Below, piece after piece: positions 1-5,763 of a stretch of DNA of 5,763 bases. The DNA is from Bryobacterales bacterium (GTDB lineage Bacteria; Acidobacteriota; Terriglobia; Bryobacterales; Bryobacteraceae): contig DOZZ01000062.1 of NCBI GenBank assembly GCA_003517725.1, positions 3,637 through 9,399 of the forward strand, written 5' to 3'. The notes under the pieces were generated by a model, which was not told the DNA's origin, ran no database searches, and saw only the letters and a list, made by a program, of their open reading frames with translations. Positions within the stretch are counted from its first letter, which is position 1, and each line of letters starts with the position of its first letter. The position numbers and the translations under genes were made by a program.

Positions 1-434
1 TCGGTGGGCCGGAACATATTGAAGCCGAACCCCGCGAACGCAAACGGCCGGAAGCTGCTGTGTCGGCCCGTGCCATAGAGCAGCAGGTTATTCGAAAACT
101 GATACAACCGCGAGCCAAGCTGCACGCGGACGGGAATGCCGTTGACACTGGTGGTCAGCCGCAGGGCGTCGTTGCCGTAAATGGTCCCGGCCTGCTCGAC
201 GCCGAAATGGTTCGCGAAATTCTCGGTGAACTTCAGACCGATGAACCCGCCATCCACCAAGGTGGTCTGGTCCGGGTCCTTCTTGGCCTTGAACCAGGTG
301 TGCCCACCGGACACGTTAAATTCGTAGTATTGCGCCCCGAGATCCTGCGCCTGCGCCAATGCTCCGCAAGCGAAAACAGCGCCTGTCAAGCCAACCAGCC
401 ATCGCATAGTCAATTTCCTACTGAAAGCGTGCAT
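1..434 (-). CDS. Outer-membrane beta-barrel protein, N-terminal part (runs off left edge)
   Basis: The first 144 residues are visible; the C-terminus lies beyond the window. They begin with a Sec-type signal peptide: a basic n-region (R6, K7, R11), a hydrophobic core around residues 12-26 and likely cleavage near ALA/AQA at 27-29. The rest alternates polar and aromatic/hydrophobic residues in beta-strand fashion, with segments such as YYEFNVSGGHTWF, a strand around GGFIGLKFTENF and RPFAFAGFGFNMF. This pattern is typical of small OmpA-like or OMP_b-brl barrels, so I infer an outer-membrane location; no specific function is recognisable. The start at 434 lies 2 bases after the stop of the propeller gene and has AAAGGA 5 bases upstream. 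An in-frame ATG at 407 also has an AGGAAA 6 bases upstream and would leave a shorter but still workable signal peptide (MRWLVGLTG...). The tight gap suggests co-transcription and translational coupling with the upstream gene. Confidence 0.75.
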   Translation of the reverse strand, partial: MHAFSRKLTMRWLVGLTGAVFACGALAQAQDLGAQYYEFNVSGGHTWFKAKKDPDQTTLVDGGFIGLKFTENFANHFGVEQAGTIYGNDALRLTTSVNGIPVRVQLGSRLYQFSNNLLLYGTGRHSSFRPFAFAGFGFNMFRPT

Positions 435-436
435 AC

Positions 437-2383
437 CTATCCTTTCGAAGTTCTGAAACTTGTGGAATGAGAGCTATCTGACCCGGAAGTGAGTGAGTGC
501 ACAAACACGCCGCGGGCCGCCGTGACTACGAGCAGACGATCTGGCGACTCGGGCAGGATTTTAAAGGAGCGCACCGAAGTCCCTTCGAGCCCGCTGCTGT
601 CGAAGGGCTTCCAGGAAGCCCCATAGTCATTAGAGCGATATACCTTGCCGAACATCACCGCGAAACACTCCTGGTTTCGCAGCGGGTGCAACAATACGGC
701 GTTAACGGTGGCGTCCGAGACGCCGCCCAACGGCCGCGTCCAGGTGCGTCCCTGATCGATCGAGCGATAGAGACCGCGCGAAGTAGCGGCCAGCATCAAG
801 CCCCAGCCGCGGTCGGCTAAAGAAATTTGATAGATCTCGCAATCCGCGGGCTTGTTCCGCAGTTGCCACGAGCGGCCCAGATCCTCGGAGACGTAGAGCG
901 CCGAACGGCTGACGGCCGCCAGCACCGGCAGTTCCCCGCCGGAAACGAAGACCGACGAGATGTTCACCTTCGCGGCGCCCGGCACGGGGACGGCTTTCCA
1001 GCTCAGGCCGCCGTCGGCGCTGCGGAAAAGGCCCCCGGAGGAGCCGGCGATCACATAAGGTCCGGAGAAGGTCGCAATGGAGTTCACGCGGCCCAGAGCG
1101 GCCGGCACTTTGTGCCAGGTGCGGCCCAGGTCGACCGAACGCAGCAGGCTCTCGGAACCGACGGCCAGCAGCGTATTGTGTTCACTCGCGCCGAGCATCG
1201 AGATATTCTCGCCCTGCAGCGCGGCCCGGTTGGCGATTTGCTGCCAGTGAAAGCCCCCGTCCAGACTCGAGAACAAACCATCTTCCACGCTGCCGGCAAA
1301 AAGCGACTGGCCCTTGGCGGCCAGCGGCGTCAGAATGCGGTTGGTAAACCCGTCGTCGACGGGCGTGACGTGCAAGCCGGCATCTTCACTCTTGACGATA
1401 CCGGCCGAATCGGTGGCCAGATATAACGTCTCTGCCGCGCCGGGAACCACGGCGACGGACTTGACCTGATCCGAAGAAAGCTCAGCCCAGTGCGAGCCCG
1501 CGTCGAGCGACTTATAAAAGCCGCTGCTGGTGCCCGCGTACATCACGTCCGACTGCACCGGGTTCTGCGCGATGGCGTAAGTGCGGCGCGAGGTGGGCGG
1601 GATGCCCGACAGCTTGACCCACTGCGTGCCGCCCACCGACGTTCGGTAGATGCCGCTACAGGCGCCAATGAAGACGCGGTCGGGCCGCAGTGGATCGACG
1701 CGCAGGGCCAGAATATCGGAATCATCGATGATGCCGTCGGAGATCGAGCTCCACGTCGCACCGCCATCGGCCGTCTTCCAGGGTAAATGCGGCGTGCCGG
1801 CATACAGCACGTCGGCGCTATTGGGATCGAAGCCGAGCGAAACCACCTGCTGCAGCTCGGAATTTTTCACGGGCGAAATGCGTTTCCAGGTGGCGCCCGC
1901 GTCCTTGCTCAGAAAGACACCAGTGTGCGTCCCGACTGCCATAATCCGCGGGTCCGCCGTGAACACGTTGAAGGAGAAGACCTCCTGGCCGCGAAACGCC
2001 GGAACCAGCTCCCAATGCCGCCCTTCATCGCGGCTGCGGAAAAAACCGCCGACAGCGTCTTCCGAAATGCCCGCGTAGTACGTCGAATCATTGGTGGGAT
2101 CGATGGCCAGAACTTGCAGGATTCCGAAAAATTCGCGCGGAAATGCCAAAGGCTCCCAGCGCGCTCCGCCGTTCCAGCTGCGAAATAATAATGCGGTCTT
2201 GGTGCCGGCCAGCAGCAGGTTCGGATGTTGGGCGCTGACGGCTATCTTTTCGGCACTCCCGCCGTATGGCCCGGTACCGATCCAACCGGGTTCGGCAGCC
2301 TGCAATAATAATGACGCGGCTCCCATGCACAAGGCTGTAACCGCGGTGTACACTGCTGACCGATGACGCGCACCTAAAACCAT
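437..2383 (-). CDS. Exported Asp-box (BNR/sortilin-like) beta-propeller protein
   Basis: The protein has 648 residues. Residues 1-30 resemble a signal peptide (MVLGARHR, then a hydrophobic core ending near LLLQAA), so it is probably periplasmic, surface-attached or secreted. The mature part consists almost entirely of blade repeats of about 43 residues. Asp-box motifs of the form S/T-x-D-x-G-x-x-W start near residues 69, 117, 159, 204, 248, 292, 332, 373, 416, 455, 499, 541 and 584. Box 1 has Asn for Asp (SWNGGARW), box 5 has Val for Asp (TSVGGTQW) and box 7 ends in Val instead of Trp (SEDAGLHV). A further blade-like segment at about 616-630 lacks a clear box, giving about 14 blades. The C-terminus (residues 632-648) is Ser-rich. 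Such propellers are structural or ligand-binding scaffolds, related in motif to sialidase, Vps10/sortilin and Ycf48 proteins; I see no catalytic site that would justify calling it a sialidase. The ATG at 2383 is the first in frame that keeps a full signal peptide. No Shine-Dalgarno precedes it. Confidence 0.85.
   Translation of the reverse strand: MVLGARHRSAVYTAVTALCMGAASLLLQAAEPGWIGTGPYGGSAEKIAVSAQHPNLLLAGTKTALLFRSWNGGARWEPLAFPREFFGILQVLAIDPTNDSTYYAGISEDAVGGFFRSRDEGRHWELVPAFRGQEVFSFNVFTADPRIMAVGTHTGVFLSKDAGATWKRISPVKNSELQQVVSLGFDPNSADVLYAGTPHLPWKTADGGATWSSISDGIIDDSDILALRVDPLRPDRVFIGACSGIYRTSVGGTQWVKLSGIPPTSRRTYAIAQNPVQSDVMYAGTSSGFYKSLDAGSHWAELSSDQVKSVAVVPGAAETLYLATDSAGIVKSEDAGLHVTPVDDGFTNRILTPLAAKGQSLFAGSVEDGLFSSLDGGFHWQQIANRAALQGENISMLGASEHNTLLAVGSESLLRSVDLGRTWHKVPAALGRVNSIATFSGPYVIAGSSGGLFRSADGGLSWKAVPVPGAAKVNISSVFVSGGELPVLAAVSRSALYVSEDLGRSWQLRNKPADCEIYQISLADRGWGLMLAATSRGLYRSIDQGRTWTRPLGGVSDATVNAVLLHPLRNQECFAVMFGKVYRSNDYGASWKPFDSSGLEGTSVRSFKILPESPDRLLVVTAARGVFVHSLTSGSDSSHSTSFRTSKG
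440..445 (-). promoter_or_regulatory. Shine-Dalgarno site for the barrel gene, inside the end of the propeller gene
   Basis: On the minus strand the sequence reads AAAGGA-TAGGT-ATG. The AAAGGA overlaps the last two codons (Lys-Gly) of the propeller gene, and the TAG is that gene's stop. This placement favours the start at 434 and coupling of the two reading frames. A competing AGGAAA at 414-419 serves the alternative start at 407. Confidence 0.5.
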
Positions 2384-2393
2384 TCAGGCCATC

Positions 2394-2421
2394 AGTTTAG
2401 CAGATATCGGGTGTGCTACAA
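2394..2421 (-). promoter_or_regulatory. Candidate promoter for the propeller and barrel genes
   Basis: Read on the minus strand, TTGTAG (2416-2421) is followed after 16 bases by TAAACT (2394-2399). The latter is preceded by TG and one base (TGCTAAACT), as in an extended -10 element. Initiation 6-7 bases downstream would fall at about 2387-2388, only a few bases before the ATG at 2383, so the transcript would be nearly leaderless. This fits the lack of a Shine-Dalgarno. The -35 match is weak (3 of 6). Confidence 0.35.
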
Positions 2422-2444
2422 CCGATGATTGTGCCACCTTATTT

Positions 2445-2453
2445 TGCTAGAAT
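2445..2453 (+). promoter_or_regulatory. Candidate extended -10 promoter for nfo-leuS
   Basis: TGCTAGAAT matches an extended -10 (TG-n-TAGAAT, 5 of 6 to TATAAT). No convincing -35 lies 16-18 bases upstream; TTGTGC at 2429-2434 is only 13 bases away. Initiation 7 bases past the element would be at base 2460, the first base of the apparent CTG start codon of nfo. The element also contains the in-frame TAG (2448-2450) that bounds the nfo reading frame upstream. Confidence 0.35.
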
Positions 2454-2459
2454 CGACTT

Positions 2460-3320
2460 CTGCGTATTGGAATTCACACCTCGCGTGCCGGACTACTCCA
2501 AAACTCGGCGTTAAAAGCGGTCGAACTAGGCGTAAACACCTTTCAGATCTTTTCGAGCAGCCCGCGCATGTGGCGTCCCAGCCTGCCGGATCCGGCGGAT
2601 GTCCGGGATTTCCGGAAAATTCGCGAGCGTCACGATCTTTTTCCGCTGGTGATTCATTGCAATTATCTGCTGAACATGGCCTCGCTCGATCCAGTGATCC
2701 GGGAGCGCTCGATCGCTTCGTTCGCCGGCGAACTGGACCGCGCCGCGCTGATCGGCGCCGAATACCTGGTGCTGCATCCCGGCAACTTCAAAAACCAGAG
2801 CATTCAGGAAGGCATCGCGGCGGTGGTGCTGGGCCTGGCGGAATCGGCCCGCTTAGTCCGCGCCGACGGCGTGACGGTGCTGCTTGAAAACACCGTAGGC
2901 GCCGGCTGCCAGCTCGGCTCGCGTTTCGAAGAGCTGCGCATGATTCGCGACCTGGCGCTGCGCGAGACCGATCTGCCCATCGGCTATTGCCTGGACACCT
3001 GCCATCTGTTCGCCGCCGGCTTTGACATTGCGAACGCCGATGGCCTGGCCGCCACCATCGAACAGGCCGAAGCCTTGCTGGGGCTGGACCGCGTGCATGT
3101 GATTCACGCCAACGATTCCAAGGGTGCACTGGGAGGCCATTTGGACCGCCATGCCAATATTGGAGAAGGCCAGATCGGGGCCGCCGGATTTCGCCGCATC
3201 ATGACCGCTACCGCGCTGCGCGGCAAGCCGTTTATTCTGGAAACACCGGTCGATGAGGAAGGCGACGACCTCCGCAACGTGCGCGCGCTCCAGCGACTGA
3301 GCCAATACAAAACCAAATAA
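2460..3320 (+). CDS. nfo: Endonuclease IV (AP endonuclease family 2, deoxyribonuclease IV)
   Basis: This Zn-dependent TIM-barrel enzyme cleaves DNA 5' of abasic sites and repairs blocked 3' ends in base-excision repair. Counting from the CTG at 2460 gives 286 residues, against 285 in E. coli Nfo. All nine expected metal ligands are present: H66 (VIHCNYLLN), H106 (LVLHPGNF), E143 (LLENT), D179 and H182 (CLDTCH), H216 (VIHANDSK), D229 and H231 (HLDRHANIGEG) and E261 (ILETP). The last six carry the same numbers as in the E. coli enzyme. The first ATG in frame, at 2568, would start at residue 37 and remove beta-strand 1, whose sequence RIGIHTS followed by ALKAVELGVNTFQIFSSSPR is clearly family-like. 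Between the upstream in-frame stop (2448-2450) and this homology the only codons are AAT, CGA, CTT and CTG, so CTG is the best initiator; ATT at 2466 is a weaker alternative. No Shine-Dalgarno is visible. The stop codon overlaps the leuS start. Confidence 0.93.
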   Translation: MRIGIHTSRAGLLQNSALKAVELGVNTFQIFSSSPRMWRPSLPDPADVRDFRKIRERHDLFPLVIHCNYLLNMASLDPVIRERSIASFAGELDRAALIGAEYLVLHPGNFKNQSIQEGIAAVVLGLAESARLVRADGVTVLLENTVGAGCQLGSRFEELRMIRDLALRETDLPIGYCLDTCHLFAAGFDIANADGLAATIEQAEALLGLDRVHVIHANDSKGALGGHLDRHANIGEGQIGAAGFRRIMTATALRGKPFILETPVDEEGDDLRNVRALQRLSQYKTK

Positions 3321-5752
3321 TGCCCGAGAAGCCGTACGACCACCGCGAGATCGAAGCCCGCTGGCATGCCGAATGGCAGGACCAGCCTCTGTATCAGGCC
3401 GAAGAGGACTCGCGCAAACCCAAATACTACGTGCTCGAGATGCTGCCCTACCCCAGCGGCGAGCTGCACATCGGGCACATTCGCAACTATTCCATCGGTG
3501 ACGCGCTGGCGCGTTATCAGTGGATGCGCGGCTACAATGTGCTGCACCCCATGGGCTGGGACGCGTTCGGGTTGCCTGCCGAAAATGCCGCGCTGAAAAA
3601 CGGACGCCCGCCGCGCGAGTGGACGCTCGAAAATATCGAGAAGATGAAGCGCACGCACCGCCGCTTCGCGTTCAGCTACGACTGGAATCGCGAGGTCACC
3701 ACCTGCGAGCCAGAGTATTATCGCTGGAACCAGTGGTTCTTTCTGAAGATGCTCGAAAAGGGCATCGCCTACCGCAAGAAGGCGCTGGTCAACTGGTGCC
3801 CGCAATGCGCTACGGTGCTGGCCAATGAGCAGGTGGTGAACGGCTGCTGCTGGCGTCACGAGACCACGCCGGTGGAACAGCGCGCGCTGGAGCAGTGGTT
3901 CCTGCGCATCACCGCGTACGCCGACCAGCTGCTGGATGACATGCGGCAACTGGAAGGCAACTGGCCGGACCGCGTGCTGACCATGCAGCGCAACTGGATC
4001 GGGCGCTCCGAGGGCGCGGAGGTCGACTTCACGAGCGCGGCGGGTCCGCTGCGCGTCTTCACCACGCGCATCGACACCATCTACGGCGCGACGTGCGTAA
4101 TTGTGGCGCCGGAGCATCCGCTGGTGGCTACGCACGCCGCGCCGGAGCTACAGGCACAGGCCAAGGCCATGGTGGATGCGCGCTCCTCGCAAGGCCCGGG
4201 CGATGTGGTCAAGGAAGGCTTTTTTCTGGGCCTGCACGCGACCAACCCGTTCAGCGGCGAGCCGCTGCCGATCTGGGTCGGCAATTTCGTCTTGATGGGC
4301 TACGGCACCGGCGCGATCATGGCGGTGCCCGGTCACGATCAGCGCGATTTCGAGTTCTGCACGCAGTACGGCATTCCGGTGGTGCCGGTGATCCGCCCGG
4401 TGGATGGCGCGCTGGCCGATGCCGACAACATGACCGAAGCTTTCGGGGACGACGGCATCGTCGAAAACTCCGGGCCTTACAGCGGCCTGCCCAGCGCCGA
4501 AGCCCGCGCACGCATGACAGCCCGAGCCGAACAGGAAGGCTTCGGCAAGGCCGCGATCACGTTTCGCTTGAAGGACTGGGGCATCTCGCGCCAGCGCTAT
4601 TGGGGCACGCCGATTCCGGTGGTGCACTGCCCCGTGGATGGCGTAGTGCCGGTGCCCGAGTCGCAACTGCCGGTGCTGTTGCCGGCCGAAATTCAGATCA
4701 CCGGCAGCGGGCGCTCACCGCTCGAAAACGATCCGGCCTTCGTCGAGACCACGTGTCCGCGCTGCGGCGGGCCGGCGCGGCGCGAGACCGACACCATGGA
4801 TACCTTCGTCGATTCGTCCTGGTATTTCTACCGCTACTGCGACGCGCGTAACTCCGCCGCGCCGTACGATCCGGCGAAGATCGACTACTGGTTCCCCATC
4901 GATCAATACATCGGCGGCGTGGAACACGCCATTCTGCACCTGATCTACTCGCGCTTCTGGACCAAGGTGATGCGCGACATCGGCCTGATCCGCAATGCCG
5001 AGCCGGTGCGAAAGATGTTCACCCAGGGCATGGTGATCAACAACGGGGCCAAAATGTCCAAGTCTAAAGGCAACGTGGTGAACGCCGACGATGTCGCCGA
5101 AAAGCATGGAGCGGATGCCGCGCGGCTGTTCGCGCTGTTCGCGGCGCCGCCCGAAAAGGAAGTGGACTGGACCGACGCGGGCATCGAAGGCATCTATCGC
5201 TTTCTGGGCCGCGTCTATCGCTATGCGACACGCAATATCGATGGCGCCGGCGGCGATGGCTCAGCGGATGAAGCGGTACTGCGCAAACTGCACCAGACGT
5301 TGCGCAAGATCACTGAAGACTTTGACTCGCGCTGGCACTTCAACACCTCCATCGCGGCCGTGATGGAGCTGCTGAACGAACTGATCGCGGAGGAATCGCG
5401 CCTTTCGAAAGCCGCCATGACGCAGGTGTTGGAGCTGCTGACGTTCATGCTCGCGCCCTTCGCGCCGTATCTATCGCAAGAGCTGTGGGACATGCTGGGC
5501 CATACCGGGCCGGTGTTCAAACAGAGCTGGCCAGCCTACGACGCGGCACTGGCGCAGGAGGCCGGCGCGGAGATTGTGCTGCAGGTAAACGGCAAAGTGC
5601 GCGGCCGCACGGTGGTGCCGTTCGGAACCGAGGCGGAGCAGCTGAAGACGCTGGCGCTGGCGCACGAGAAAGTTTCGTCACTGGTGGCCGGCAAGACCGT
5701 GGTGAAGATCATTGCCGTGGTCGACAAGCTGGTCAATGTGGTGGTGAAGTAG
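3320..5752 (+). CDS. leuS: Leucyl-tRNA synthetase
   Basis: This cytoplasmic class Ia synthetase charges tRNA-Leu with leucine using ATP and is essential. The 810-residue protein is complete. The HIGH signature is at residues 50-53 (GELHIGHIRNYS) and KMSKS at 578-582 (GAKMSKSKGN). The CP1 editing domain spans roughly 225-415, with the threonine-rich TTRIDTIYGAT at 248-258 and AVPGHDQRD at 335-343, whose aspartates are expected to help clear mischarged amino acids. The class Ia core continues with DTMDTFVDSSWYF (491-503) and the C-terminal tRNA-binding domain ends with VLQVNGKVRG (753-762). The zinc-1 module reads C160-x-x-C163 and C177-x-x-H180, so its fourth ligand is His instead of the common Cys. 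A second knuckle near C437 (CPVD) and C479/C482 lacks one cysteine. The leucine-specific insertion found before KMSKS in E. coli is absent, which accounts for much of the shorter length. ATG 3320 overlaps the nfo TAA (TAATG) and no Shine-Dalgarno is visible, so reinitiation after nfo is likely. Confidence 0.98.
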   Translation: MPEKPYDHREIEARWHAEWQDQPLYQAEEDSRKPKYYVLEMLPYPSGELHIGHIRNYSIGDALARYQWMRGYNVLHPMGWDAFGLPAENAALKNGRPPREWTLENIEKMKRTHRRFAFSYDWNREVTTCEPEYYRWNQWFFLKMLEKGIAYRKKALVNWCPQCATVLANEQVVNGCCWRHETTPVEQRALEQWFLRITAYADQLLDDMRQLEGNWPDRVLTMQRNWIGRSEGAEVDFTSAAGPLRVFTTRIDTIYGATCVIVAPEHPLVATHAAPELQAQAKAMVDARSSQGPGDVVKEGFFLGLHATNPFSGEPLPIWVGNFVLMGYGTGAIMAVPGHDQRDFEFCTQYGIPVVPVIRPVDGALADADNMTEAFGDDGIVENSGPYSGLPSAEARARMTARAEQEGFGKAAITFRLKDWGISRQRYWGTPIPVVHCPVDGVVPVPESQLPVLLPAEIQITGSGRSPLENDPAFVETTCPRCGGPARRETDTMDTFVDSSWYFYRYCDARNSAAPYDPAKIDYWFPIDQYIGGVEHAILHLIYSRFWTKVMRDIGLIRNAEPVRKMFTQGMVINNGAKMSKSKGNVVNADDVAEKHGADAARLFALFAAPPEKEVDWTDAGIEGIYRFLGRVYRYATRNIDGAGGDGSADEAVLRKLHQTLRKITEDFDSRWHFNTSIAAVMELLNELIAEESRLSKAAMTQVLELLTFMLAPFAPYLSQELWDMLGHTGPVFKQSWPAYDAALAQEAGAEIVLQVNGKVRGRTVVPFGTEAEQLKTLALAHEKVSSLVAGKTVVKIIAVVDKLVNVVVK

Positions 5753-5763
5753 GGCGGGTTTCA

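Noticed and set aside
366..434. Possible lipoprotein signal in the barrel protein (Cys23 after VFA)
   Set aside because: The residue before the final Ala is Phe, which does not fit a lipobox, and a normal signal peptidase I site (ALA/AQA) follows shortly after.
60..470. Plus-strand open frame of 136 codons across the left gene
   Set aside because: The minus strand here encodes a convincing signal peptide and barrel strands joined to the upstream gene; the plus frame shows no domain.
827..1426. Plus-strand open frame of 199 codons within the propeller gene
   Set aside because: It is a GC-driven shadow of the minus-strand gene, whose regular Asp-box repeats prove that frame is the coding one.
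437..2383. Annotation of the propeller protein as a sialidase or other glycosidase
   Set aside because: Asp-boxes mark the fold, not activity. I see no arginine triad, Tyr/Glu nucleophile pair or other sialidase active-site pattern.
2429..2887. Plus-strand open frame starting at TTG 2429, over the 5' part of nfo
   Set aside because: It is in a different frame from the conserved endonuclease IV sequence, which occupies the same bases, and resembles no family.
3104..4135. Long open frame of 343 codons on the minus strand, antisense to the end of nfo and the start of leuS
   Set aside because: It is antisense to two securely identified genes, its translation is rich in Arg, Ala and His with no recognisable domain, and such open antisense frames are common in GC-rich DNA.
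5750..5763. Terminator after leuS
   Set aside because: Only 11 bases follow the stop codon and no hairpin can be judged in them.

Overview
This GC-rich window holds two divergently transcribed gene pairs separated by a spacer of about 76 bases. The leftward pair encodes a secreted Asp-box (BNR-repeat) beta-propeller protein and, 2 bases downstream, the N-terminal 144 residues of an outer-membrane beta-barrel protein that runs off the left edge. The rightward pair encodes endonuclease IV (nfo) and leucyl-tRNA synthetase (leuS), which overlap by one base. Both proteins of the rightward pair can be identified with high confidence from catalytic and metal-binding residues.

The organism is a Gram-negative (diderm) bacterium, because the left gene looks like an outer-membrane barrel with a Sec signal peptide. 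The high GC content, the compact gene pairs and the exported propeller opening with a W-x-x-x-GPYGG segment fit Acidobacteriota, perhaps a Solibacter/Bryobacter relative. That assignment is an inference from general family knowledge; no marker gene was compared.

Region by region: 1-434 (minus), partial outer-membrane beta-barrel; 437-2383 (minus), 648-residue exported propeller; 2384-2459, divergent regulatory spacer with an extended -10 candidate on each strand; 2460-3320 (plus), endonuclease IV, apparently starting at CTG; 3320-5752 (plus), complete leucyl-tRNA synthetase; 5753-5763, eleven bases with no feature.

The rightward genes are housekeeping functions (abasic-site DNA repair and tRNA-Leu charging) that share a transcript rather than a pathway. 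The leftward genes are both envelope-directed and may be co-expressed, with unknown role. I see no mobile element, CRISPR array, RNA gene or new multi-gene system. The most interesting points are the non-canonical start of nfo, the possibly leaderless divergent promoters, leuS having no visible ribosome-binding site of its own, and the 14-fold repeat architecture of the propeller protein.
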